NCBI GenBank assembly: GCA_023413555.1
Contig: JAEZPG010000017.1
Coordinates: 1-64,000, forward strand
Direction: 5' to 3'
Source of the DNA: Bacillota bacterium
GTDB taxonomy: Bacteria; Bacillota; Clostridia; Lachnospirales; Lachnospiraceae
Length of the DNA: 64,000 nucleotides
The position numbers were made by a program, and so were the translations under genes. Below the pieces are notes generated by a model. It did no database searches. It saw only the letters and a list, made by a program, of their open reading frames with translations, and was not told where the DNA came from. This document shows, one piece after another, positions 17,878 to 27,065 of this stretch (position 1 is the first letter of the stretch; each line of letters begins with the position of its first letter).

Positions 17878-20151
17878 ATGAATATGCCAGATGAAAAAAG
17901 GGATTACGGAGTATCCGATATGGATCGGATATATTTCGAGTCCAATGGTAAGAGCTTTCGGCAAAATCCAGGGAACAGAAGAAGTTCATCCTCATACGAC
18001 GTGCGTAGCGGAAGAAATAAGCTTAGGAAGAAATCAGGTCCACTTGGAGTTGTCTTTTCATTAGGCAACATACTCTTCTTTCCTCTCATGTTCGTTTATT
18101 TGGAACTTGTTTTCCATATCAGTATGAAGTTACAAATGAAGTATCTTCCCATTTTCGTGTTTTTTGCTATCTCCTTTGGTTTTATTATTTCCATTTTTAC
18201 ATTACTGTTTAATAGGACCATTAATAAGATTATTACGTACTTATTTACAATATTGGGTTGCTTACTATTTTGTATTGAAATGGTTTGTAAAACAGTATTG
18301 TCAAGCTATTATCAGCTTCTAAGTTCAGCTGATACAGCTGCAAATAACAGATTGACTGATTATATGGGTGCTATCCTTAGTGGTATAATGCAGAAGCTTT
18401 TCAGTATTTTTCTGTTAATTCTACCAATTGTCTTTATCTTTACAATCGGTCGTATGTACTTTAGCTTTAAAAGAAAGTCTCTACCACTATTTGGTACTGT
18501 ACTGGTGTTCGGAATCTTCTTCCACCTGTTTGGACTGTTAAGTTTAAAATTCCCATGGTCGGGAGACTTTGTTCCATCTAAACTATACGCAAGCGACTCT
18601 AACGTTGAAGACCAAGTGGAACAACTTGGGATAATAACAATGTTACGATTAGATGTAAAACATACAGTGTTTGGTGGCGCTTCCAATTTAGATTTGGATG
18701 ATAGTGATTTTAGCAACTTGGATGTTTTAAATCCTGATGGTTCTCCAAAAGCCACTAAAAATCCAAGTTCCAGTAAAGATCCATCTACCAGCACAGATCC
18801 AAATGCCACAGTAGAACCAACTGCTACTCCGATTGATACCTCACCAAATGTGATGGACATAGATTTTGATAAACTAATTGCTAAATCCAAAAACAAGAAT
18901 ATTGAGTGGCTTAATAAGTATTATAGTAACTGTACTCCTACTAACAAAAATGAGTATACCGGTATGTTTAAAGGATACAATGTTATCTTTGTAACCATGG
19001 AAGGTTTTTCAAAACACTTAATTGATAAGGATCGTACTCCTACGCTTTATAAAATGGCCAATGAAGGATTTGTATTTAATAATTATTATACACCTTTACA
19101 TTTCACCAGTACTTCCGGCGGTGAGTGGCAGAACCTAACTGGATTATATCCTAAGAATGGTAACCCTATCAGCATGAAGGAATCCGGTATTCAAGGTACA
19201 AATCTTTATTTCACTTTGGCTCATCAGTTAAATCGTATTGGATACACCTCTCTTGGTTACCACAATAATAACGAGATGTACGGTCGTAAGAAATCCCATC
19301 CAAATCTAGGTTATGACTGGCATCAGGGTGGAATGGGCTTTGAGTTAGAAAAAACTGCAAGTGGTAAAAATGTATGGCCTCAGTCTGATAAATATATGAT
19401 TGATACAACGGTAGATGATTACCTCAAAAGCAATAAGCCATTTAACATTTACTATTTAACAGTAAGCGGGCATATGCCATATAACTTCGGTGGTGATCAA
19501 ATGGCTGTTAAGAATAAGGACATTGTAGCTAATCTTCCTTATTCAGATGTAACAAAAGCCTATATTGCAGCCAACATGGAAGTAGAATATGCAATGAAAT
19601 CTCTACTAGACAAGTTAGAAGCTGCTGGTATCGCAGATAAAACTTTAATAGTAATGTCTCCAGACCATATTCCTTACTTTGATGTAGCTTCCCTTGAAGA
19701 GATTTCAGGTAAAACCTTTGGAGGTTCTGCACTGAAAAATCTTAACGAATCTGATATAGACTTTGATGTTTATAAGAATTCTTTGATTATGTGGTCTGGA
19801 AGTATGAAAGAGCCTATCCCAGTGGACAAGATTTGTTCCCAAGTAGATATTCTTCCAACCGTATCTAATTTATTAGGCTTAGAATATGACTCAAGGCTAT
19901 TAGCTGGTTCAGATATCTTAAGTGATTCTTCTCCGTTAGTTATCTTTTCTTCCTCCTGCTGGAAGACAGACAAAGGCTTTTATAACCGATATACAGGAGA
20001 ATTTACTCCTGCTAAAGACGTTAAAATGTCTAAAAGCGAGACGGAAGAATATGTAGCTGCAATGAAAAAGATTGTACAATATAAACTTCAATCATCTGCA
20101 CTCATTGTTGAGGAAGACTATTACGAAACTGTCTTTCCTGGTAAAAAATAA
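17878..20151 (+). CDS. LTA synthase family membrane sulfatase
   Basis: A 757-residue phosphoglycerol-transferase-like enzyme of the LtaS/sulfatase family. A basic, Ser/Arg-rich cytosolic N-terminus (residues 1-60) is followed by about five transmembrane helices (60-235), a Pro/Ser/Thr/Asp-rich linker (about 285-325) and an extracellular sulfatase-fold domain (about 365-690). VTMEGFSKH supplies the first metal acid. T412 in STSGGEW aligns with the catalytic Thr of the LtaS TSDSE motif, and SPDHIPYF near 595 gives the C-terminal metal pair. It probably builds or modifies a glycerophosphate wall polymer; whether true lipoteichoic acid is made is unknown. The cleavable-looking linker is longer than in Bacillus LtaS. 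Confidence 0.87.
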   Translation: MNMPDEKRDYGVSDMDRIYFESNGKSFRQNPGNRRSSSSYDVRSGRNKLRKKSGPLGVVFSLGNILFFPLMFVYLELVFHISMKLQMKYLPIFVFFAISFGFIISIFTLLFNRTINKIITYLFTILGCLLFCIEMVCKTVLSSYYQLLSSADTAANNRLTDYMGAILSGIMQKLFSIFLLILPIVFIFTIGRMYFSFKRKSLPLFGTVLVFGIFFHLFGLLSLKFPWSGDFVPSKLYASDSNVEDQVEQLGIITMLRLDVKHTVFGGASNLDLDDSDFSNLDVLNPDGSPKATKNPSSSKDPSTSTDPNATVEPTATPIDTSPNVMDIDFDKLIAKSKNKNIEWLNKYYSNCTPTNKNEYTGMFKGYNVIFVTMEGFSKHLIDKDRTPTLYKMANEGFVFNNYYTPLHFTSTSGGEWQNLTGLYPKNGNPISMKESGIQGTNLYFTLAHQLNRIGYTSLGYHNNNEMYGRKKSHPNLGYDWHQGGMGFELEKTASGKNVWPQSDKYMIDTTVDDYLKSNKPFNIYYLTVSGHMPYNFGGDQMAVKNKDIVANLPYSDVTKAYIAANMEVEYAMKSLLDKLEAAGIADKTLIVMSPDHIPYFDVASLEEISGKTFGGSALKNLNESDIDFDVYKNSLIMWSGSMKEPIPVDKICSQVDILPTVSNLLGLEYDSRLLAGSDILSDSSPLVIFSSSCWKTDKGFYNRYTGEFTPAKDVKMSKSETEEYVAAMKKIVQYKLQSSALIVEEDYYETVFPGKK

Positions 20152-20175
20152 CATAACTACAGAATGAGTATAAAA

Positions 20176-20206
20176 ATGGAGTATTGCAAGATTTGCAATA
20201 CTCCAT
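20176..20206. terminator. Bidirectional terminator
   Basis: ATGGAGTATTGCAA (20176-20189), a 3-nt loop, and its perfect complement (20193-20206), followed rightward by CATTTTTGC. It ends the LTA-synthase-like gene and overlaps the stop codon of the convergent AraC gene. Confidence 0.85.
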
Positions 20207-20955
20207 CATTTTTGCTTCATTATGGTTCGATAATAGATATCCCGGTACCTTTTTGGTGTTAATCCTGTCTCCGCTAAAAACACCTGAATAAAATAACTTT
20301 GAGAGGAAAATGCCAGATAATTTGCTATATCTACAATTTTATACTCTGTATACTGTAAGAGATTCTTCGCCTCTTCAATTTTCTTTTGACGTATATATTC
20401 GCTTATAGAACTCTTTATTTCTTGTTTAAACAGCTTTGATAAGTAGCTTTCAGACAGTTTTGTATACTCTGCTAACTCTTTTAGCGTAATTCTCTTATGT
20501 AAATGATTGTAGATATAGTCGACACATTGAGATACAGATTTTGATATAATTGCCTTTTTATGTATTATCTTCATCTTCTCAGTATAATCCAACACCATAA
20601 TATGGTGAAGATCTACCACCTCATCTATTGCCTTACACTGATCCATTTTTGTAATAAAAAAGTCACTTAGTCGATAGGCACGTTCCAACTCCATTCCACC
20701 TTCTACGCAGAATCTAGTAATCATGGCTGCTGTAATAATAAAATGATATTTTATGTTGTATAATGGGTGTTTGGAAAGAACGCCCATCTCGACCGAACTG
20801 ACAAAAGCATTCTCTTCACAATTCTTCTTAACTAACTCAAGATTCCCCTGTTTCACTGCCTCATAAAAAACAAACTCTTTTTCAAAACTACCATGGGACA
20901 AAGAGTCTTCTCGTCCAGCAAATTCTTCCTTACACCATTCTTTTTGTAACTCCAT
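20206..20955 (-). CDS. AraC family transcriptional regulator
   Basis: A 249-residue regulator. The C-terminal two-helix-turn-helix AraC DNA-binding domain covers about residues 150-245 (ITLKELAEYTKLSESYLSKL, then SSQSYFIQVFLAETGLTPKRY). The N-terminal 140 residues are helical, with no cupin signature, and resemble the N-termini of several clostridial AraC proteins of unknown ligand. It stands alone between a wall-polymer enzyme and the EF-G paralogue and shows no obvious target. Start at the ATG with a GGAAGG-rich leader; a little uncertain. Confidence 0.88.
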   Translation of the reverse strand: MELQKEWCKEEFAGREDSLSHGSFEKEFVFYEAVKQGNLELVKKNCEENAFVSSVEMGVLSKHPLYNIKYHFIITAAMITRFCVEGGMELERAYRLSDFFITKMDQCKAIDEVVDLHHIMVLDYTEKMKIIHKKAIISKSVSQCVDYIYNHLHKRITLKELAEYTKLSESYLSKLFKQEIKSSISEYIRQKKIEEAKNLLQYTEYKIVDIANYLAFSSQSYFIQVFLAETGLTPKRYRDIYYRTIMKQK

Positions 20956-21061
20956 ACTATAAGTGGATACCTACCTTCCTTGCCGGATGTAAAACCTGAT
21001 CATCGCCTTTCATCACACTCCAATCATAGCATATTTTAATGAACTTCTCAAACATTTAAAA

Positions 21062-21104
21062 AGGTAGTGGTTTATGCCGAATGTTCTCAACAAAACCACT
21101 ACCT
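21062..21104 (-). terminator. Terminator of the EF-G-like gene
   Basis: Read leftward: AGGTAGTGGTTT (21104-21093), a 19-nt loop, and its complement (21073-21062), then TTTTTAAATG. A strong 12-bp intrinsic terminator. Confidence 0.85.
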
Positions 21105-21130
21105 GCTACTATGTTATATTAATTATAATT

Positions 21131-23215
21131 CTACTCTTCTTCTTTCTCTTTTGCATTGTCAGCAATTACCTTTTCCTGTACATCATGAGGTGCTTGCTCA
21201 TATCTGGAGAATTCATAGGAGAAATCACCGATACCACCGGTCATGGAACGTAAATCCGTAGAATATCCATAAATCTCAGCAAGTGGGATATCTGCAACCA
21301 CTTCCTGCTTTCCACTAGCAACAGGATTCATACCTAGAACACGCCCACGTCTCTTATTTAAATCACCCATTACATCACCTGTATACTTATCAGGAACTAC
21401 AACCTTTAAGTTTACAATTGGCTCTAATAGGACTGGATTCGCTTCTACAAAGGCTTGCTTGAATGCAAGTATTGTAGCCATCTTAAATGCCTGTTCAGAG
21501 GAGTCTACTGGATGGTAAGAACCATCCACTAAAGTAGCTTTCACTCCCACAACTGGGTAGGAAGCCAAAGGTCCTTTAATTACACTTTCCTGTAACCCTT
21601 TTTCTACTGCAGGAAAATAATTCTTAGGAACAGAACCACCAAAGACTTTCTCTTCAAATACATAAGCAGTCTCTAAATCACCAGAAGGTTCGAAATCCAT
21701 CAAAACATCACCATACTGACCATGTCCACCAGATTGCTTTTTATGTTTACCACGAACCTGTACTTTTTTACGTATTGTCTCTCGATAAGGAACTCTTGGT
21801 TTAGATATTACAATCTCTACCTTATATTTGCTTAAGAGTTTGCTTACAACAACATCCAGCTGTTGTTCCCCTATTCCATATAATAATGTTTGGCGATTTT
21901 CTTTATCATTAATCACCTTAAGGGTAAGATCCTCGTCCATCAGTTTAGCAAGAGCCTGGCTAACCTTATCATCATCACCTTTATTCTTGGTTGTAAATCT
22001 TACATAGGTATATGGAATGGAAGTAACTGGTTTCTCATAAAGAACTGGATTGGACTTTGTAGCCAATGTATCACCGGTACTCGTATTGGAAAGTTTACCA
22101 ATGGCTCCGATATCACCAGCCTTTAATTCTTTCACTTCCATCTGGTCTTTTCCATAAAAAACATATAGTCTGCTTATCTTCTCTTCCGTCTCTGTGTTAA
22201 CATTAAATATAGTACTATCTGCCTTAACAGAACCTGAACAAATCTTAAATATATTAAATTTACCGATAAATGGATCGGCTATAGTTTTAAATACTTTGGC
22301 TGTAAACGGTTTACTCTCATCATAGTCTGCATGGAAGGTTTCCTTTGTCTTCTGATTAATACCTTCTACTGCCCTCTTATCAGGAGATGGGAAATACTTT
22401 TCCACTGCTTGTAACAACATTGTAGTTCCTCTGCATAAAGTTCCGGAGCCCATCAGAACCGGTACCAAAGAACCATCTATAACACTGCTGCGAAGAGCCT
22501 TTGATATTTCTTCCTGGCTAAACTCTTCACCAGCAAAATATTTTTCCATCAAATCTTCGTCAGTCTCGGCTACTGCCTCCAATAAAGCTTCTCTGCAAGT
22601 TTCCAGATTCGTCATAGAATAATCCGGAATCTCACATTCTTCATAATTACTTAGCTCTGTAAAACGTCTTCCCTTCATCTTTACAACATTAACAAATCCT
22701 ACAAACTTCTCGTTTTCACGAATTGGCAAATGGAACGGAGCAATCTTCTTACCATAAAGTTCCGTTAATTTCTCAATCACTTCACGATAACTGGCATGAT
22801 CATCATCCATATCAGTTACAAAAAACATTCTTGGAAGCTGGTACTTCTCACAGTATTCCCAAGCTTTGATGGTACCAACCTCAACACCTGCTTTTGCAGA
22901 AATTACAATTATCGCAGCATCTGCAACATTGAGTGCTTCTTCAACTTCGCCAACAAAGTCAAAATATCCAGGAGTATCCAAGAAATTTATCTTGGTACCT
23001 TCCCAAATAATTGGTACAATGGATGTATTGATAGAAAATAATCGCTTGATTTCCTCTTTGTCATAATCACTGATCGTATTACCTTCTTCAATCTTACCTT
23101 GTCTTTTGGTCATTCCCATTGTGTAAGCCATGGCTTCGACTAACGTAGTCTTGCCACAGCTTCCGTGCCCCAAAACGACTACATTACGGATGTTAGCAGC
23201 AGTGTAAGTCTCCAT
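21131..23215 (-). CDS. EF-G-like GTPase (EF-G paralogue)
   Basis: A 694-residue translation-factor-type GTPase with the full EF-G domain order (G, II, III, IV, V). Several G motifs differ from housekeeping EF-G: P-loop GHGSCGKTT (residues 16-24), G3 DTPGYFDF with Tyr in place of the catalytic His, and G4 TDMD where NKxD is expected. The C-terminal half is well conserved (RGRVLGMNPV, LRSMTGGIGDF). The H-to-Y change also occurs in the EF-G-2 group (from memory), so this is probably a paralogue and not the canonical fusA. I set the start at METYTAANIR (23215), with GGAGG 8 nt upstream; 39 residues of upstream open frame are not credible. Transcribed alone. Confidence 0.9.
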   Translation of the reverse strand: METYTAANIRNVVVLGHGSCGKTTLVEAMAYTMGMTKRQGKIEEGNTISDYDKEEIKRLFSINTSIVPIIWEGTKINFLDTPGYFDFVGEVEEALNVADAAIIVISAKAGVEVGTIKAWEYCEKYQLPRMFFVTDMDDDHASYREVIEKLTELYGKKIAPFHLPIRENEKFVGFVNVVKMKGRRFTELSNYEECEIPDYSMTNLETCREALLEAVAETDEDLMEKYFAGEEFSQEEISKALRSSVIDGSLVPVLMGSGTLCRGTTMLLQAVEKYFPSPDKRAVEGINQKTKETFHADYDESKPFTAKVFKTIADPFIGKFNIFKICSGSVKADSTIFNVNTETEEKISRLYVFYGKDQMEVKELKAGDIGAIGKLSNTSTGDTLATKSNPVLYEKPVTSIPYTYVRFTTKNKGDDDKVSQALAKLMDEDLTLKVINDKENRQTLLYGIGEQQLDVVVSKLLSKYKVEIVISKPRVPYRETIRKKVQVRGKHKKQSGGHGQYGDVLMDFEPSGDLETAYVFEEKVFGGSVPKNYFPAVEKGLQESVIKGPLASYPVVGVKATLVDGSYHPVDSSEQAFKMATILAFKQAFVEANPVLLEPIVNLKVVVPDKYTGDVMGDLNKRRGRVLGMNPVASGKQEVVADIPLAEIYGYSTDLRSMTGGIGDFSYEFSRYEQAPHDVQEKVIADNAKEKEEE

Positions 23216-23303
23216 ATTAATACCTCCAATACTATTTTTTGTAATGGAAAATCCATCCCTGAATAGAACTAGAAACACATATAGGACAGGTCCCCATGTG
23301 TAT

Positions 23304-23332
23304 ATTTTACTAAAATAATACCTTATTATCAA
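23304..23332 (-). promoter_or_regulatory. Sigma-A-type promoter of the EF-G-like gene
   Basis: Read leftward: TTGATA (23332-23327), 17 nt, TAAAAT (23309-23304), about 90 nt before the chosen start codon. It lies inside the longer upstream open frame, which supports the shorter start. Confidence 0.65.
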
Positions 23333-23501
23333 CTATTTTATTCACAATTCACAGCCTAATTTTGATGTTCTCAAAATATTATCAATATTTCTAATAAATA
23401 TTAGTCTTTTAAGAAGTAATTGTTCTAATTGATGACTAAATTAATCGATTCATAGAGTTACTTACATGCTTTAAAGTGTTAAACTTCAACGTATTAATGT
23501 G
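23333..23501. other. AT-rich intergenic spacer
   Basis: Part of the 420-nt gap between the EF-G-like gene and aroF. It holds runs such as AAATATTATCAATATTTCTAA but no open frame with a ribosome site, no tRNA and no recognised riboswitch. Confidence 0.5.
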
Positions 23502-23530
23502 TTGACATAGTTATTAGATTAGGTTACAAT
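23502..23530 (+). promoter_or_regulatory. Sigma-A-type promoter of the aroF-tyrA-aroA operon
   Basis: TTGACA (23502-23507), 17 nt, TACAAT (23525-23530). A near-consensus promoter giving a leader of about 100 nt. Confidence 0.75.
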
Positions 23531-23566
23531 ACATATATTCCAATAAACGTATACACATACAAATAT

Positions 23567-23607
23567 CCTTTCAGGACAGAATATTAAGAAGATTAATCGC
23601 TGAAAGG
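23567..23607 (+). promoter_or_regulatory. Leader hairpin of aroF
   Basis: CCTTTCAG (23567-23574) is complementary to CTGAAAGG (23600-23607). The right arm contains the AAGG that would serve the upstream ATG at 23616, so folding would leave only the start at 23637 with a free ribosome site. Function is speculative. Confidence 0.35.
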
Positions 23608-23636
23608 AATTTAAAATGAAGGCAGGAGACATAGAT

Positions 23637-24650
23637 ATGATTATAGTAATGAAACCAGGTGCTTCCAAAGAAGCGATTAATAACGTATTGTCTATTATCA
23701 ATAACCATGGTTTGGCAGCACACATATCCGATGGTGCTGAGGTTACCATCATAGGTGTGGTTGGAGATAAAACTCGACTAGAAAACCAGAATATTGAGAT
23801 TGCACCTGAAGTAGATAAAGTAGTACCAGTAACAGAAAGTTACAAACTAAGCAACCGCAAATTTCATCCAGAATCCTCTGTGATTCCGGTTGGCAATACG
23901 CAAATTGGCGGAACTGAACTAATTATCATGTCAGGCCCATGTGCCGTAGAAAATGAAGCTCAGATTTTAGAAACAGCTCTGGCTATTAAAAAATCGGGCG
24001 CCCAAATACTTCGTGGTGGTGCTTATAAGCCAAGAACTTCCCCATATGCATTTCAGGGGTTGGAAGAACAAGGGCTTAAGTTAATGAAGGAAGCAAAGGA
24101 TGCTACTGGTCTGTCCATCGTCTGTGAAGTGACCAGTCTTGCTGCAATCGAGTCCGCTGTAAAATATGTAGATATGTTACAGATTGGTGCAAGAAACATG
24201 CAAAACTTCTATCTTCTTAAGGAAGCAGGAAAGACAGGTCTTCCTATTCTCCTTAAGAGAGGACTTTCTGCAACCATAGAGGAATGGTTGAATGCTGCAG
24301 AATACATTATGGCAGAGGGGAATCCTAATGTAGTGTTATGTGAACGCGGAATCAGAACTTTTGAGACTGCTACGCGTAACACTCTGGACATCAGCGCTAT
24401 TCCAGTCATAAAGCAAAAGAGCCATTTACCAATTATCGTAGATCCTAGCCATGCTACCGGTGTAAGACACTATGTCAACCCACTGGCAAAAGCAGCTTTA
24501 GCTGCAGGAGCTGATGGCTTAATGATAGAGACACATCCGAATCCAAAAACAGCACTCTCTGATGGGCCACAATCTTTAACTTTTGAACAGTTCGATCAGC
24601 TATGCCAAGAGTTAAGACCACTTGTCCCTCTGTTTAACCGTACATTTTAG
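23637..24650 (+). CDS. aroF: DAHP synthase (type I, ferredoxin-like N-terminus)
   Basis: A 337-residue 3-deoxy-7-phosphoheptulonate synthase, the entry step of the shikimate pathway. Residues 1-70 form the regulatory ferredoxin-like domain of the Thermotoga type (MIIVMKPGASKEAI). The TIM barrel follows with GPCAVE, LRGGAYKPRTSPYAFQG, IGARNMQNF, LLKRG and DPSHATG. The start at 23637 matches homologues and has AGGAG eight bases upstream; an ATG at 23616 would add seven residues. First gene of an aroF-tyrA-aroA operon. The N-terminal domain suggests feedback control by tyrosine or phenylalanine (inference). Confidence 0.95.
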   Translation: MIIVMKPGASKEAINNVLSIINNHGLAAHISDGAEVTIIGVVGDKTRLENQNIEIAPEVDKVVPVTESYKLSNRKFHPESSVIPVGNTQIGGTELIIMSGPCAVENEAQILETALAIKKSGAQILRGGAYKPRTSPYAFQGLEEQGLKLMKEAKDATGLSIVCEVTSLAAIESAVKYVDMLQIGARNMQNFYLLKEAGKTGLPILLKRGLSATIEEWLNAAEYIMAEGNPNVVLCERGIRTFETATRNTLDISAIPVIKQKSHLPIIVDPSHATGVRHYVNPLAKAALAAGADGLMIETHPNPKTALSDGPQSLTFEQFDQLCQELRPLVPLFNRTF

Positions 24651-24659
24651 GAGGCCACT

Positions 24660-25766
24660 ATGAATGATACACTTGTTGGTTTTATAGGCTTTGGATTAAT
24701 AGGAGGCTCCATCGCGCAAGCACTTAAAAAAAGTAGACCTTGGATGACTCTCATGGCCTATAATCACTATATTACCAACCCTCATGAAGGATTAGAAAAA
24801 GCCAAACAGGATGAAATAATTGATGTAATAAGCACTGATCTAGAAAAGGATTACTCTGCTTGTGACATTATTTTTCTTTGTGCTCCTGTCCTAGATAATA
24901 TTAACTACTTAAAAATACTTAAGGACATTATAAAACCTTCCTGCATCCTTACCGATGTAGGGAGTGTAAAGGGAAACATTCATAAAGCCATTAAGGAACT
25001 AGGGTTATCCTCTCATTTCGTAGGGGGACATCCTATGACGGGTTCTGAAAAAACAGGATATTCTTATTCCAATGCCAAGCTACTAGAAAATGCCTTTTAT
25101 ATGTTGACCAAAACAAAGGACACTCCTTTAAAAAGTTACCAGATCATGGAAGAACTGGTCACCTCTCTTGGAGCTATTCCAATTCCAGTGGATGCTGACT
25201 ATCACGATGATGTAGTAGCGGCCATCAGTCATGTTCCGCATATTATAGCAGCTAGTCTTGTACATATGGTTAAGGAATCTGACGATGAACAGGAATTAAT
25301 GCGACAAGTTGCAGCTGGAGGTTTCAAGGATATTACAAGAATTGCCTCCTCTTCTTCTATCATGTGGCAGAATATCTGTTTAACCAATACAGACAGCATT
25401 CTTCAATTTTTGCGTACTTTTATAAACCAGTTAAATCGTGTGGCTGTATCTATTGCAGGCAAAGAGGAAGAAAAGCTTCTTCAGTTCTTTTCTGATGCTA
25501 AAGAATATAGAGACAGCATTCCCAACAAAGTCATTGGCTTAATTAATCGTGTGTATGAAATATACTTGGATATTACTGACGAAACCGGTGCCATAGCTTC
25601 TGTCGCTACACTATTAGCCAATCACGACATAAGTATTAAGAATATTGGCATTCTTCATAACAGAGAATATCAAGAGGGTGCATTAAGAATTGAGCTATAT
25701 ACTGAGGAAGCAAGAGTAAAAGCAATAGAGATCTTGACCCAGTATCAATATACTATTTATCAATAA
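24660..25766 (+). CDS. tyrA: Prephenate dehydrogenase with ACT domain
   Basis: A 368-residue enzyme making 4-hydroxyphenylpyruvate for tyrosine. The NAD-binding GFGLIGGSIAQ lies at about residues 10-20. The catalytic region includes GGHPMTGSEKTGY and ISHVPHIIAAS, with the conserved catalytic His. An ACT regulatory domain covers about 298-365 (DETGAIASVATLLANHDISI), implying tyrosine feedback. AGGAGG precedes the ATG, nine bases after aroF. Confidence 0.95.
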   Translation: MNDTLVGFIGFGLIGGSIAQALKKSRPWMTLMAYNHYITNPHEGLEKAKQDEIIDVISTDLEKDYSACDIIFLCAPVLDNINYLKILKDIIKPSCILTDVGSVKGNIHKAIKELGLSSHFVGGHPMTGSEKTGYSYSNAKLLENAFYMLTKTKDTPLKSYQIMEELVTSLGAIPIPVDADYHDDVVAAISHVPHIIAASLVHMVKESDDEQELMRQVAAGGFKDITRIASSSSIMWQNICLTNTDSILQFLRTFINQLNRVAVSIAGKEEEKLLQFFSDAKEYRDSIPNKVIGLINRVYEIYLDITDETGAIASVATLLANHDISIKNIGILHNREYQEGALRIELYTEEARVKAIEILTQYQYTIYQ

Positions 25767-25786
25767 AGACGGAAAGGGTACGAGTT

Positions 25787-27061
25787 ATGAAATTACAACG
25801 CTGTAAACATTTAAATGGTGAACTTAATATCCCAGGTGATAAATCCATTAGTCATAGAGCAATTATGCTTGGTGCCATCTCGGAAGGCACTACTGTAGTG
25901 ACTAATTTTTTACAAGGTGCCGATTGTCTGTCTAGTATGCAATGCTTCCGACAAATGGGCATAGAGATTGAAAACAATACGGATGCGGTAATAATTCATG
26001 GCAAGGGTTTACATGGACTTAGTGAGCCACTGGGCGTCTTAGACGTAGGTAATAGTGGCACAACTCTTCGCTTAATGTCAGGAATACTTGCCAGCGCTTC
26101 CTTTCCTTCTAAGGTTACAGGAGATGCTTCTATAAGGAAGCGTCCTATGGGACGTGTTATCACTCCACTTTCTTTGATGGGTGCTAGTATTACAAGTGAT
26201 TTAGGAAATAACTGTGCACCATTGACGATCGTGGGTAAATCTTTATCTGGTATTCAATATAATTCTCCTATTGCTTCAGCCCAAGTGAAATCCGCTATTT
26301 TGTTAGCAGGTTTATACGCAAATGGCGAAACGTGTGTTACAGAACCTTATGTCTCCCGTAATCACAGTGAGCTAATGCTACACTATTTTGGAGCAAAGGT
26401 TTCTACACAAGGTACTTCTGCTACTATAAAACCACCTGAGCAACTATTTGCCAGAGAGATTCAAGTTCCAGGGGATATCTCCTCTGCCGCATATTTTATC
26501 GGAGCTGGTCTGATTACTCCTAACTCTCAGATACTTGTTAAACAGGTAGGCGTAAATCCTACTAGAGATGGTTTAATTAAAGTGATACAGGCTATGGGTG
26601 GTAAATTAACCTTACTAAATGAAAGAATGCAGGGGTTAGAGCCTGTTGCAGATATACTGGTAGAAACCAGTGATTTGACAGCTACTACGCTAAAAGGAGC
26701 TATGATTCCCACTCTGATTGACGAGATTCCTCTTGTTGCTGTGCTTGCATGCTTTGCAAAAGGTACCACTATCATAAAAGATGCTGCTGAACTAAAGGTA
26801 AAAGAGTCGAATCGTATTGATACTGTAGTAAATAATCTTAAAAATATGGGGGCTGACATAGAAGCTACCGAAGATGGCATGATTATTCACGGTGGAAAGC
26901 CACTTCATGGTGCCAAGATTGATTCTAAATTGGATCATAGAATCGCCATGTCCTTTGCGATTGCTGGCTTGAATGCTGATGGAGAGACAATCATTAATGA
27001 CAGCCAGTGTATTAACATCTCCTATCCAAGCTTCTTTGAAGACCTACAAGGGTTAATGTAA
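25787..27061 (+). CDS. aroA: EPSP synthase
   Basis: A 424-residue 3-phosphoshikimate 1-carboxyvinyltransferase. Seen: PGDKSISHRAIMLGAISEG near residue 17, LDVGNSGTTLRLMSGILA, RKRPMGR, SAQVKSAILLAGL, the Asp/Glu of PTLIDEIPL and the C-terminal DHRIAMSFAIAG. The residues in the 90-100 region resemble class II (Gram-positive) enzymes, whose glyphosate sensitivity differs from E. coli; I cannot assign it firmly. Last gene of the operon. Confidence 0.96.
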   Translation: MKLQRCKHLNGELNIPGDKSISHRAIMLGAISEGTTVVTNFLQGADCLSSMQCFRQMGIEIENNTDAVIIHGKGLHGLSEPLGVLDVGNSGTTLRLMSGILASASFPSKVTGDASIRKRPMGRVITPLSLMGASITSDLGNNCAPLTIVGKSLSGIQYNSPIASAQVKSAILLAGLYANGETCVTEPYVSRNHSELMLHYFGAKVSTQGTSATIKPPEQLFAREIQVPGDISSAAYFIGAGLITPNSQILVKQVGVNPTRDGLIKVIQAMGGKLTLLNERMQGLEPVADILVETSDLTATTLKGAMIPTLIDEIPLVAVLACFAKGTTIIKDAAELKVKESNRIDTVVNNLKNMGADIEATEDGMIIHGGKPLHGAKIDSKLDHRIAMSFAIAGLNADGETIINDSQCINISYPSFFEDLQGLM

Positions 27062-27065
27062 TGAC

